The notes under the pieces: model-generated
The model's database searches: none
Seen by the model: the letters and a program-made list of their open reading frames with translations, nothing else
Told to the model about the DNA's origin: nothing
Part shown: piece by piece, positions 1-8,563 of the stretch
Position numbering within the stretch: the stretch's first letter is position 1
Layout of the letters: every line of letters begins with the position of its first letter
Program-made: the position numbers and the translations under genes
Source: a virus
IMG/VR virus record: IMGVR_UViG_3300046820_000975
Location: 47,925 to 111,924 of that record
Direction: 5' to 3' (one strand)
Length of the DNA stretch: 64,000 nt

Positions 1-1488
1 GTTGTTATTGGTACAGCGTTAGATAAAGATCCAACAAATGGTGTCGGTGGTCCTTGTTCTATCTTCTTTCATGAGGAAGCAGGTATTGCTCATCAAATGG
101 GTACAACACTAGAGTATTTGCTACCTGCCATGAAATCTGGTATGATCTATACAGGTATGTTTATTGCAGCAGGATCTGTGGGTGATTTGGAACAATGTGA
201 ACCTTTGAAAGATCTTATACTAAATCCTGACGCAAAAGATGTACTTAAAGTAAGTACAGATCTGTTAGATGATCAGGGTCAAATAGGAGAATGTGGATTG
301 TTTATACCTGAGCAATGGAGCATGTTACCATGTATAGACAACTTTGGTAACAGTCTTGTTGAGAAAGCAAAAGAATTAATTCTGGCAGAACGTATTGAGT
401 GGAAACAGAAACTAAGAGCTGATGAATATCAGTTACGTGTTTCTCAGAAACCTATGTATATCTCAGAAGCTTTCAGTTCAAGAAAAGCCAGTGTGTTTCC
501 TATGCACTTGGTAACCAAGCAGTTACGCAGAATTGAGGACAAAGAATACTTTACAGAACATCTTGAATTATCACGCGATGACGCAGGTAAAGTAGTAGCT
601 AAAGAATCACGTAAGCTACCTATCAGAGAGTTTCCTATATCTCCAAAGACACAAGACAAGGAGGGCGTGTTATGCGTTTACGAAAGACCTGCAAAAGATC
701 CTGCGTTTGGAACTTATTATGCAAGTATTGACCCTGTATCTGAAGGTAAAACAACAACATCAGATTCATTGTGTTCTATATATGTTTACAAAACTAGCTT
801 AGAAGTAACAAAGCATAAAGCTGATGGTACAATAGAACAGTCAATTGAAAGAGACAAAATTGTAGCTTCTTGGTGTGGACGTTTTGACGATCTTAATAAA
901 ACGCATGAACGTCTGGAAATGATTATTGAGTGGTATAATGCTTGGACAATTGTGGAAAATAACGTTTCTTTGTTTATCCAGTACATGATATCACGCAGAA
1001 AACAAAAGTATTTGGTACCAAAAAGCCAGATTATGTTCCTTAAAGAACTAGGTTCTAACTCCAATGTATACCAAGAGTATGGTTGGAGAAACGTAGGTAA
1101 CATCTTTAAAGGAAACTTGATATCTTATGCTGTGCAGTTTTTGGAAGAAGAGATACACCATGAAACTAAAACTGATGGGGAGATTGTTAAAACTACCTAT
1201 GGTATTGAGCGTATCCCAGATATCATGTTATTAAAAGAAATGCAAGCTTACAGAGATGGATTGAACGTGGATAGACTAGTAAGTTTTTGCGCATTGGTGG
1301 CATTTGCAAGGGTTCAAGAGTCAAACAGAGGATATTCACGTCGTGTTGAACGAGAAGACACCAGTAATTTGGATAACTTGTCTAAAAGAGGTATATTAAG
1401 TATGAACCCCCACCATAATAACAGAAGGGGGCAAACAACTGTTTCACCATACCACAAACCTCGCAATCCATTTAGAAACCTACGTTAG
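1..1488 (+). CDS. terL: Terminase large subunit (TerL), 5'-truncated
   Basis: The reading frame is open from base 1, so the gene starts upstream of the window and the first ATG at 97 is internal. TerL is the packaging motor: an N-terminal ATPase and a C-terminal RNase H-like nuclease that cuts concatemeric DNA. Seen here are the end of the ATPase, with a Walker B-like hydrophobic stretch followed by HEEAG at 61-84, and the nuclease. Likely metal-binding acids are the Asp in SIDPV (codon at 730), the Glu in VENN (codon at 955) and the Asp in RIPDI (codon at 1219). The portal gene follows after 25 bases, the usual packaging order. Walker A lies outside the window. Family assignment is by motif and context. 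Confidence 0.88.
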   Translation, partial: VVIGTALDKDPTNGVGGPCSIFFHEEAGIAHQMGTTLEYLLPAMKSGMIYTGMFIAAGSVGDLEQCEPLKDLILNPDAKDVLKVSTDLLDDQGQIGECGLFIPEQWSMLPCIDNFGNSLVEKAKELILAERIEWKQKLRADEYQLRVSQKPMYISEAFSSRKASVFPMHLVTKQLRRIEDKEYFTEHLELSRDDAGKVVAKESRKLPIREFPISPKTQDKEGVLCVYERPAKDPAFGTYYASIDPVSEGKTTTSDSLCSIYVYKTSLEVTKHKADGTIEQSIERDKIVASWCGRFDDLNKTHERLEMIIEWYNAWTIVENNVSLFIQYMISRRKQKYLVPKSQIMFLKELGSNSNVYQEYGWRNVGNIFKGNLISYAVQFLEEEIHHETKTDGEIVKTTYGIERIPDIMLLKEMQAYRDGLNVDRLVSFCALVAFARVQESNRGYSRRVEREDTSNLDNLSKRGILSMNPHHNNRRGQTTVSPYHKPRNPFRNLR

Positions 1489-1513
1489 GTAAATCACACA
1501 ATATTATAAGAAT

Positions 1514-4246
1514 ATGGCACTAGTATATAATGCAATGCAGTTAAAGAATGGGGCGAAAGCAGAGTACAACCGTATGGGTACTTTGACTCAACCTGTTCAA
1601 TTTTTGCCACGTGATGAAAAAAGTGATTCATGGGGTGGATGGAACATGGACTGGTTAGAGATGCAAGGTCTCAAACAGTTAAGACGTAATGCACGCAGAT
1701 TGTTAAAGAACTATAAATTAGCAAATGGTGTTATTGACAGAACTGACTACATTATTGAAGAAGATAATGAAATGGCAGATCTTATTGAAACCTTGACTAA
1801 AGAAGATCAAAGTGCGTTTGAATTAAAGTTTTTCCCAATTGTACCAAACGTATTAAATGTATTAACAGGAGAATTTGCTAAACGCAATGATCGCATTATT
1901 TATCGCGCTGTTGATGAAACGAGCTTCAATGAATTGTTGGAAGCAAAACGTACTATGTTGGAAGAATCGCTTGTTGCACTTGGTGAACAAAGGATGCAAG
2001 AAAACATTCAAAAGATGGGCCTTAATCCTCAAGATCAACAACAAGCACAACAGATTCAACAAATGATGTCTCCTGAGAGCATCAAGAGTTTACCAGAAAT
2101 TGAAGAGTTTTTTAAAAAGGACTATCGTTCTTTGGTAGAAGAATGGGCAACTCACCAACACAAAGTTGATGAGGAGCGCTTTTATATGAAAGAATTAGAG
2201 AATCTTGCATTCAGAGATATGCTTATTACAGATCGTGAGTTCTGGCATTTCAAGATGAATGAGGATGACTATGATATTGAGATTTGGAATCCAGTATTAA
2301 CATTCTACCACAAATCTCCTGATGCACGTTACATTTCACAATCTAACTGGGCAGGACGTATGGATCTTTTAACGTTATCTGACGTTATTGATAAGTATGG
2401 TTGGATGATGTCTGATGATCAGTTAAAGTCTTTGGAAGCTATTTATCCTGTAAAATCTGCAGGTTATATGATTCCAGGTGTACAGAATGATGGTAGTTAC
2501 TATGATCCTACACGTTCACATGAGTGGAACGTACAAGGACCATCATTAGGTATGCGTCAGTTCCTTAGCGCACGTGATACATTTGTTAATACAGGTGATG
2601 ATATTATCTTCCGCATTCTTAATGAATCAGAAGACTTGCAAGATTTAAGTAATTTGAATTTGCTACGTGTAACTACTTGTTATTGGAAGAGCCAACGTAT
2701 GGTTGGTCATCTAACTAAAGTAGATGAGGAAGGTATGTTGGAAGATATGATTGTAGATGAGAACTACAAAGTAACAGTTAAACCAATATATGACACGTCT
2801 GTGTTTAAAAAGAAATCACGTGAAACATTAGTTTCTGGTGAGCACATTGATTGGATCTGGATTAATGAAGTTTGGGGTGGTGTCAAAATTGGACCAAACA
2901 GACCAAGTTTCTATGGTAACGTTGATAACATGGGATTCTCTCCTATCTATTTAAATGTTAAACCAGTTAAGTTCCAGTTCAAAGGTGACTTTACTTTATA
3001 TGGTTGTAAGCTTCCAATTGAAGGTGCTGTATTCTCTGATCGTAATACAAAGAGTACATCATTAGTAGATAAGATGAAACCTTACCAGATTGGCTATAAT
3101 CTAGTTAATAACCAGATTGCTGATATCTTGGTAGATGAATTAGGTACTGTAATTGTACTTGATCAAAATGCATTACCACGTCACTCAATGGGTGAAGACT
3201 GGGGTAAGAACAATTTCTCAAAAGCATTTGTGGCAATGAAGAATTTCCAGATGCTTCCTTTAGATACTACAATTGCTAATACTGAAAGCGCTACTAACTT
3301 CCAACATTATCAAGTGTTGAACTTAGATCAAACTAATCGTTTGATGACACGTATTCAGTTATCTAACTACTTTAAGAGTCAGTGTTTTGAAGCTATTGGT
3401 GTTAATCCTCAACGTATGGGTACACCTATTTCACAGCAAACTGCTACTGGTGTAGAACAAGCAATGAACGCTTCTTACTCACAAACTGAGATGTACTTTG
3501 TACAACACTCAGAATACTTAATGCCACGTGTACACCAAATGCGTACAGACTTGGCACAGTACTATAACTCTAACAGACCATCTTTACGTTTACAATACGT
3601 AACTAGCTTGGATGAAAAAGTTAATTTCCAAATCAATGGTACTGAGTTACTTGCACGTGATTTAAATGTATTTGCTACAACACGTGTTAGTCAGCGTCAA
3701 GTTATGGAACAAATACGTCAACTTGCATTAAATAACAATACTGCAGGTGCTTCTATTTATGATTTGGGTAATATCATCAAAGCTGATTCATTAGCTGAGA
3801 TTACACATGTTATGAAGGGTATTGAAGAGAAGAATACAAATGCTAAGCAGCAAGAACAACAAGCAATGCAAGAGACTGAGAAAATGAAGCAAGAAGCAGA
3901 AAATCAACGTCAAGAAGCAATGCTTAAATTCCAAGCTGAACAAAAAGCATTGGATCGTGCAAATGATATCCAAGTTGCTGAAGTACGTTCTGCTGGTTAC
4001 ACTGCTATGCAAGACATGAACAAAGACAACCAATCAGATTATATTAACACACTTGAATACTTGGATAAGAAGCGCGCACGTGAAACAGATCAAGCTTTAT
4101 CACGTGACGCAGCTTTAACAAAACAAGCGTCTGAGCAACAAAAACTTGATTTGAAACGTCAAGAAATTGCATCACGCGAAAGAATTGCAGACAAGCAAGT
4201 TCAAGTTGCACGTGTGAACAAGAACAAGTACGACAAAAAAGATTAA
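1514..4246 (+). CDS. Portal protein
   Basis: This 910-residue protein is the likely dodecameric portal at the capsid vertex, through which DNA is packaged and ejected and on which the connector rings assemble. Support is position directly after TerL, the large size expected of crAss-like portals, and a mixed alpha/beta body followed from about residue 770 by a long Gln/Glu/Lys-rich coiled-coil tail. The N-terminal region has a tryptophan-rich patch (SWGGWNMDWLEMQG, about residues 37-50) ahead of basic helices. The ATG at 1514 has an A-rich, Shine-Dalgarno-poor upstream, as throughout this window. No other phage function fits this size and place. The assignment is inferred from synteny and general character, not from a catalytic motif. 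Confidence 0.82.
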   Translation: MALVYNAMQLKNGAKAEYNRMGTLTQPVQFLPRDEKSDSWGGWNMDWLEMQGLKQLRRNARRLLKNYKLANGVIDRTDYIIEEDNEMADLIETLTKEDQSAFELKFFPIVPNVLNVLTGEFAKRNDRIIYRAVDETSFNELLEAKRTMLEESLVALGEQRMQENIQKMGLNPQDQQQAQQIQQMMSPESIKSLPEIEEFFKKDYRSLVEEWATHQHKVDEERFYMKELENLAFRDMLITDREFWHFKMNEDDYDIEIWNPVLTFYHKSPDARYISQSNWAGRMDLLTLSDVIDKYGWMMSDDQLKSLEAIYPVKSAGYMIPGVQNDGSYYDPTRSHEWNVQGPSLGMRQFLSARDTFVNTGDDIIFRILNESEDLQDLSNLNLLRVTTCYWKSQRMVGHLTKVDEEGMLEDMIVDENYKVTVKPIYDTSVFKKKSRETLVSGEHIDWIWINEVWGGVKIGPNRPSFYGNVDNMGFSPIYLNVKPVKFQFKGDFTLYGCKLPIEGAVFSDRNTKSTSLVDKMKPYQIGYNLVNNQIADILVDELGTVIVLDQNALPRHSMGEDWGKNNFSKAFVAMKNFQMLPLDTTIANTESATNFQHYQVLNLDQTNRLMTRIQLSNYFKSQCFEAIGVNPQRMGTPISQQTATGVEQAMNASYSQTEMYFVQHSEYLMPRVHQMRTDLAQYYNSNRPSLRLQYVTSLDEKVNFQINGTELLARDLNVFATTRVSQRQVMEQIRQLALNNNTAGASIYDLGNIIKADSLAEITHVMKGIEEKNTNAKQQEQQAMQETEKMKQEAENQRQEAMLKFQAEQKALDRANDIQVAEVRSAGYTAMQDMNKDNQSDYINTLEYLDKKRARETDQALSRDAALTKQASEQQKLDLKRQEIASRERIADKQVQVARVNKNKYDKKD

Positions 4247-4294
4247 CAAGATAGCGTTATAGTGCATATTTAATACACTTTACCTTTCTAAAAT

Positions 4295-4341
4295 GTAAAT
4301 CTTTCAAGTTTATCTTGTAGATTGTATATGAAGATAAATTT
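4295..4341 (+). promoter_or_regulatory. Duplicated leader element A (promoter and/or 5'-UTR hairpin) before the scaffold gene
   Basis: An 18-bp box (GTAAATCTTTCAAGTTTA, 4295-4312) is followed after exactly 9 bp by TTGTATAT (4322-4329). The same arrangement with the same spacing recurs at 9868-9902. Here the second box lies in the loop of an inverted repeat: TTTATCTT (4309-4316) pairs with AAGATAAA (4331-4338), extendable to 11 pairs at 4306-4341 with one G-T. The scaffold ATG is 27 bases past the TTGTATAT box. It may be a phage-specific late promoter, an RNA leader, or both. The 109-bp gap holds nothing else recognisable. Confidence 0.55.
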
Positions 4342-4355
4342 AAACCAACTATCTT

Positions 4356-5597
4356 ATGAGTATTGAAAACAAAAACACTACAGTTGATAGTGTTACAATT
4401 GACAGCATTGATGACTTTTTACCTATGCCAGGTGCTGAATCAATAGTAACACCAGAAGGTGGTGAAGAAGAAAAACCAGGAATTTTTTCAGCTCCTGGAA
4501 AAACAGTTGACATGGGATTCCTTGAATCTGATAAAGATGATGAGGAAAAAGAACCAACAGCAACTGAGAAAAAAGCTGAAACAGCACAAGCATTAGCTGC
4601 TTTAGATTCAGAACTTGAAGCTGCTGCAGAAGATGAAGAAGCTGGAAAACCTGGACGTAAGCGCTTAGACAAAAGTGGTCTAGTAGATACATTCAGTAAA
4701 CTCATCGAAGAAGGAATGATTGTTCCTTTTGAAGATGAAAAACCTTTGGAAGAGTATTCTATTAAAGATTGGAAAGAGTTGCTTCAAGCAAATTTTGAAG
4801 AACGCGAAAGATCAATTAGAGAACAAACTCCAAAAGAGTTCTTTGAATCTTTACCTCAAGAGTTACAGTATGCAGCTGAGTATGTTGCACGCGGTGGACA
4901 AGACATGAAAGGTCTTTTCCAAGCTTTAGCTCAAGTAGAAGAAGTACGTAACTTAGATGTCAATGAACCTGGACATCAAGAAATCATTGTACGTCAATAC
5001 TTACAAGCAACTAACTATGGTAATGGAGATGCAGATCTTATTGAAGATCAAATTACTGAGTGGATGGAAATGGGTACACTAAGTAAAAAAGCACTTCAGT
5101 TTAAACCAAAGTTAGATCAAAAGCAAGAAGAAATTGTTCAATATAAACTTGCACAACAAGAAGCTTTCCGTCAACAACAAGAAGAACAAAAACGTGCCTA
5201 CATGGACAACATTTATCACACCTTGAAACCAGGTGATTTAAATGGTGTTAAGTTGGATGGCAAACGTCAGAAGTTCTTATGGGATGAATTAACTACTGTA
5301 AAGTATGCTTCAATGACAGGACGTCCAACTAACTTGTTGGGTAAATTGTTAGAAGAGCATCAGTTTGGTAAAACTCCTCGTTATGACTTGATTGCAGAAA
5401 CACTTTGGTTATTATCTGATCCAGATGATTATAAAGAAAACATTCGCAAGCAAGTTAAATCTGAAGTTACACAGGATACAGTACGTAAACTAAAAACTGA
5501 AGAAGCACGCAAAATTGCTAGTTCTAATAAAGACGAAGAGGATGAAAAGCCAATCTCACGTAAGATTCCACGTCCTGCAAACATTTTTAAACGTTAA
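4356..5597 (+). CDS. Putative scaffolding / capsid-assembly protein
   Basis: This 413-residue protein lies between portal and major capsid protein, the usual place of the scaffold. Its composition fits: an acidic, low-complexity N-terminal half (Glu/Asp/Ala-rich to about residue 100), long helical stretches with a Gln/Glu-rich coiled coil near residues 245-285, and a short basic C-terminus ending in KRIP-like lysine/arginine residues. Scaffolds nucleate the procapsid and leave or are cleaved before DNA fills the head. No protease domain or catalytic triad is visible in it. It has its own leader element at 4295-4341 and is followed 31 bases later by the capsid gene, so the two are probably cotranscribed. 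Function is inferred from position and composition. Confidence 0.6.
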   Translation: MSIENKNTTVDSVTIDSIDDFLPMPGAESIVTPEGGEEEKPGIFSAPGKTVDMGFLESDKDDEEKEPTATEKKAETAQALAALDSELEAAAEDEEAGKPGRKRLDKSGLVDTFSKLIEEGMIVPFEDEKPLEEYSIKDWKELLQANFEERERSIREQTPKEFFESLPQELQYAAEYVARGGQDMKGLFQALAQVEEVRNLDVNEPGHQEIIVRQYLQATNYGNGDADLIEDQITEWMEMGTLSKKALQFKPKLDQKQEEIVQYKLAQQEAFRQQQEEQKRAYMDNIYHTLKPGDLNGVKLDGKRQKFLWDELTTVKYASMTGRPTNLLGKLLEEHQFGKTPRYDLIAETLWLLSDPDDYKENIRKQVKSEVTQDTVRKLKTEEARKIASSNKDEEDEKPISRKIPRPANIFKR

Positions 5598-5628
5598 CCT
5601 TAAACAATAAACAAAATAAACAATTACT

Positions 5629-7275
5629 ATGTCAACACCTGTTTTAAACAACGGACTGTTCCTACGCGATACTAACTACAAGGTTAGTTCCCATGTGGAC
5701 AGCTACCACTTGGTGAACATGCTAAAGAACACTGAACCTATGGATTTAGGTCCAGTTGATCTTTGGGCAATGACCCAAAAGGTAGAAATGCCTCTTTATC
5801 AGATGGCATCATTTGGTGGTAAAAACACCATTTTAGTAGACAACGCTCGTGGCGAGTACAAATGGCAAACTCCTATCGTACAGGATTTACCTTACATCGT
5901 TGAAGACGTTGAACCTACAAACACTACACTTGGTATTGATGGTACTACCTTCAAAATCAAATTAAACAAGCGTGCTTTTGGTCACGGTGATATCATCACT
6001 TATGACAAGTACAAGGGATTGGAAATGTACATCGTTGCTGATGACATTCTTCCTGGCGCTGATGGATTTATCTACACTGTTCAGTTGGTTAACAACAACA
6101 GTACTGCTTCTTTGGATAAGAAGTATTTGAAACCTGGTACTAAGTTCTTCCGTAAAGGTTCTGCTCGTGGTGAATACGGTGAGCGTTTCTCTGACATTGG
6201 AGAATTGAACGCTGGTTTCCGTGAGTACTACAACTTTGTTGGTGGTGCTGAAGCTCACGTTCACTATTCAGTATCTTCTCGTGCAGAGTTGATGATGAAA
6301 GGTGGTTTGAATGCTGATGGTACAGTTCCTGTAACTGAGATCTGGCGTTCATTTGACTCAAATCTTGCTAACGATCCTTCATTGACTAACATTGATGCGA
6401 TGGTTAACAAAATGGGTAAAGACTACATCAAGAAAGCTTATGACAATGGTACATTGACTCGTACGTTCTTGACAAAGATGGAAGCTGCTCACTTGAGCAA
6501 AGTTGCTAATGACATCGAAACTTACTTAATGTGGGGACAAGGTGGAAAGATTAAGCAAGATGGTCCAGATGATATCCGCTTGTCAGTGGGTCTTTGGGGT
6601 CAATTGGATAACTCTTTCAAACGTGTTTACAATAAGTCTGGTTTCAGTCTTGAGTTGTTCCGTTCTGAGATCTTCAACTTCTACAATGGTAAGGTTGAAT
6701 TAAAAGGACCAGATCCTCAACGTCAGATCATTGTACAAACTGGTATGGCTGGTATGCGTTTGATCAACGAAGCAATCAAGAAGGAAGCTTTCACAGCTAA
6801 CTTAGGTGGTGGTCTTATCGCAAACATGGATAAATCAGGTGTTGGTGCTATTTCTGGTAACAACTCTATGGATTTGAACTTTGGTTTTGCGTTCACTAGC
6901 TACACAATTCCATTCTTAGCTAACGTTAAGTTTGTATTGAACCCAGCTTTTGATAACGTTCATACCAACGATATTGAGAATCCAATCATTGATGGATATC
7001 CATTAAGCTCTTACAACTTCATCGTGTTTGATATCACTGATAACACAAATGACAACATTTACTTGTTGAAATTGAAGTGGGATAGCGAAATGAGATGGTT
7101 CTACCAAAACGGTACTATGGATTACATGGGACGTACGCAAGGTTTCGCTTCTAGTGGAAACTTCAACGGATACCGCGTATTCATGACACAAACAATGCCT
7201 TCTATCTGGGTTAAAGATCCAACGAAAGTATTGAAGATCGTTATGCGTAACCCAATCACTGGTGGTTCATTCTAA
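5629..7275 (+). CDS. Major capsid protein (HK97-fold expected)
   Basis: This 548-residue protein should form the icosahedral shell. Evidence is its position after portal and scaffold, a length typical of crAss-like capsid proteins, an even composition without low complexity, and markedly more C-ending codons (for example ttc, aac, tac) than its neighbours, as expected for the most highly expressed late gene. The N-terminal region (residues 1-100) reads like the N-arm/E-loop part of this family, with the segment MPLYQMASFGGKN about residue 58. An intrinsic terminator lies 68 bases downstream, so a transcript ending here could give capsid-specific abundance. The start follows an A-rich leader (AAATAAACAATTACT) typical of Bacteroidota. 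Identification is by synteny and sequence character. Confidence 0.82.
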   Translation: MSTPVLNNGLFLRDTNYKVSSHVDSYHLVNMLKNTEPMDLGPVDLWAMTQKVEMPLYQMASFGGKNTILVDNARGEYKWQTPIVQDLPYIVEDVEPTNTTLGIDGTTFKIKLNKRAFGHGDIITYDKYKGLEMYIVADDILPGADGFIYTVQLVNNNSTASLDKKYLKPGTKFFRKGSARGEYGERFSDIGELNAGFREYYNFVGGAEAHVHYSVSSRAELMMKGGLNADGTVPVTEIWRSFDSNLANDPSLTNIDAMVNKMGKDYIKKAYDNGTLTRTFLTKMEAAHLSKVANDIETYLMWGQGGKIKQDGPDDIRLSVGLWGQLDNSFKRVYNKSGFSLELFRSEIFNFYNGKVELKGPDPQRQIIVQTGMAGMRLINEAIKKEAFTANLGGGLIANMDKSGVGAISGNNSMDLNFGFAFTSYTIPFLANVKFVLNPAFDNVHTNDIENPIIDGYPLSSYNFIVFDITDNTNDNIYLLKLKWDSEMRWFYQNGTMDYMGRTQGFASSGNFNGYRVFMTQTMPSIWVKDPTKVLKIVMRNPITGGSF

Positions 7276-7280
7276 CTAAT

Positions 7281-7323
7281 TGTGTATCTTTGGGGAGATA
7301 ATCTTCTCCCCATTGACTACACA
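7281..7323 (+). promoter_or_regulatory. Long hairpin immediately 3' of the capsid gene
   Basis: GGGGAGA (7292-7298) and TCTCCCC (7305-7311) form a perfect 7-bp stem around a 6-base loop. An outer stem TGTGTA (7281-7286) / TACACA (7318-7323) adds six pairs after an internal loop. No T-run follows, so this is not a classical terminator by itself; it could be a 3' stabiliser of the capsid mRNA or part of the structured region that continues to 7448. Confidence 0.55.
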
Positions 7324-7342
7324 TAACAATACTCCACCTCCC

Positions 7343-7366
7343 GTCAGTACTACTGACTTTTCTTTT
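7343..7366 (+). terminator. Intrinsic terminator after the capsid gene
   Basis: GTCAGT (7343-7348) and ACTGAC (7352-7357) form a perfect 6-bp stem with a 3-base loop, followed directly by TTTTCTTTTCT (7358-7368). The short stem suggests partial termination, which would set capsid expression above that of the downstream head genes. No clear promoter is visible between here and the next gene, so read-through is probably needed for that gene. Confidence 0.6.
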
Positions 7367-7367
7367 C

Positions 7368-7448
7368 TGCCTGGCGAAATCCAGGCAACTCCTGTAAGCA
7401 ACACCTTGACGTGGTTCAGGAGCTTAGGCGCAAGCTGACCAACGTTGC
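7368..7448 (+). promoter_or_regulatory. Structured 5' leader upstream of the 337-residue head gene
   Basis: Three further inverted repeats lie in 81 bases: TGCCTGG (7368-7374) / CCAGGCA (7381-7387) with a CGAAAT loop; CTCCTG (7389-7394) / CAGGAG (7417-7422); and AGCTT (7421-7425) / AAGCT (7432-7436). The last two share bases 7421-7422, so they cannot both form completely. GCAAC (7398-7402) / GTTGC (7444-7448) is a further alternative. The stretch is clearly more GC-rich than its surroundings and contains no ATG-initiated gene. It could be an untranslated leader, a riboregulator or a stable RNA released by processing. It matches no riboswitch class that I recognise. Confidence 0.5.
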
Positions 7449-7483
7449 AAAAATTTAAAAACCCACAAACCAACAATCTCCGT

Positions 7484-8497
7484 ATGGAAGTAACAATGAT
7501 TGAGAAGCACAATTCTCTAAAAAGAAATGCTAGTATTAGCATTCGCCCTTATGTAGACAATACCTATGCAAACATGGGATTGGAACGCTACAACATGACG
7601 CTCTTTGAAGGATGTTTTCACGAAGAACCACTTATGTGTCTTGAAAACAATGGTATCAGACGTTACGTTACAGGTCTTAATGAGTTCGCACCAGAACTTA
7701 AAGATTTGGATAATGATGAAAGAGAAGCTGCAATTAAGCAGATACGTATTACAGTTGCGCAATTAGAAAAAGAATTAGCGTCAAATGTGATTGATCCAAA
7801 TGATAATGAGTTTTGGAATAAAGTTAAATTGCTACGTCCTGACAATGCAGAATTCTGGGAAAAGATTGTTTTGCGTTTAGGTAATGATCCTGTGTTTTTG
7901 GATCCTGCTAAAGATCCTTATGATCTTATCAAGATGAAAGCAATTGAAGCAGGTGGATTTTCTATGATTGCGAAATCAATGGAAGAGGCACGCAGAATTA
8001 CTGGTTCTAAATTCTATTTAGATAAGTTTGAAGAAACTGCTCAAATTCGTACTGAAGTTAAGAAGTTGCGTAACAAAGCTCTTGCAGAATTGCAGAAGTT
8101 GTTTGATAAAAATCAAAACAAGTTATTCTACGTTTGTAAGATTGTTGATCCAAATTCAACACAGTATCGTAAAACTACACCATCAGATATCATGTATGAT
8201 AACATGGATAAATATATCAATGGTGAAGGAGTAGATAAGGATAAAAAGAAAACAGCACAACGTTTCTTAGATGTTGCAAATCTAGACATGGAAACATTAA
8301 AGATGCGCGCAATCGTAAAAGATGCAAACTTCTACAAGTTAATTGCAACACGTGGTGATGGTTTTATTTATCACATGAAGAGTGCTACAATGGTAGGTAA
8401 AAACCCATCAGATGTAGTAGAGTATTTGAAAAATCCACTTAATGAGGAGATCTTAATGGATCTTACAAAGAATGTGGAGAAAATGTGGAACCAATAA
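7484..8497 (+). CDS. Structural protein of unknown function downstream of the capsid gene
   Basis: I do not recognise this 337-residue protein by motif. The frame could open at a TTG at 7445, but that places 13 extra residues inside the end of the structured leader; ATG 7484 (reading MEVTMIEKH) is the better start, with ATG 7496 as an alternative. The protein is soluble, helix-rich and charged, with no signal peptide, membrane segment or cysteine cluster. Its position, between the capsid gene and a connector-like gene, suggests a head-completion or head-associated role. Its stop overlaps the first hairpin of the twin repeat at 8497-8556. Function is inferred from context alone. Confidence 0.7.
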   Translation: MEVTMIEKHNSLKRNASISIRPYVDNTYANMGLERYNMTLFEGCFHEEPLMCLENNGIRRYVTGLNEFAPELKDLDNDEREAAIKQIRITVAQLEKELASNVIDPNDNEFWNKVKLLRPDNAEFWEKIVLRLGNDPVFLDPAKDPYDLIKMKAIEAGGFSMIAKSMEEARRITGSKFYLDKFEETAQIRTEVKKLRNKALAELQKLFDKNQNKLFYVCKIVDPNSTQYRKTTPSDIMYDNMDKYINGEGVDKDKKKTAQRFLDVANLDMETLKMRAIVKDANFYKLIATRGDGFIYHMKSATMVGKNPSDVVEYLKNPLNEEILMDLTKNVEKMWNQ

Positions 8498-8556
8498 AAT
8501 TATACCTGAGCGGGTATAATTTGATTAGAAATACTTAAATTATACCCTAACGGGTA
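8497..8556 (+). repeat. Twin direct repeat AAATTATACC-N4-CGGGTA, 40 bp apart
   Basis: AAATTATACC-N4-CGGGTA occurs at 8497-8516 and again at 8537-8556, exactly 40 bp apart and identical outside the N4. Each copy can fold: the first as a perfect 10-bp stem (8497-8506 with 8513-8522, loop TGAGCG), the second as a 5-bp stem (TACCC 8543-8547 / GGGTA 8552-8556). The second ends 7 bases before the ATG at 8564 and could mask that start. Options are an operator, paired RNA hairpins for a translational repressor, or a weak terminator followed by an initiation control element. Confidence 0.6.
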
Positions 8557-8563
8557 CACGCAT

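Noticed and set aside
7285-7292. TATCTTTG as a Bacteroidota promoter box
   Set aside because: No TTTG 19-21 bases upstream, and the box overlaps the hairpin arm, with a terminator 50 bases later.
7280-7436. Forward reading frame through the post-capsid gap (would read TTG start, then Pro/Thr-rich, ending GAS)
   Set aside because: No ATG and no start context; the region is full of perfect inverted repeats including a terminator, so it is better explained as structured RNA.
7276-7542. Reverse-strand frame of 88 codons across the same gap
   Set aside because: Antisense to a hairpin-rich region and the next gene, hydrophobic by chance composition, no neighbouring genes on that strand.
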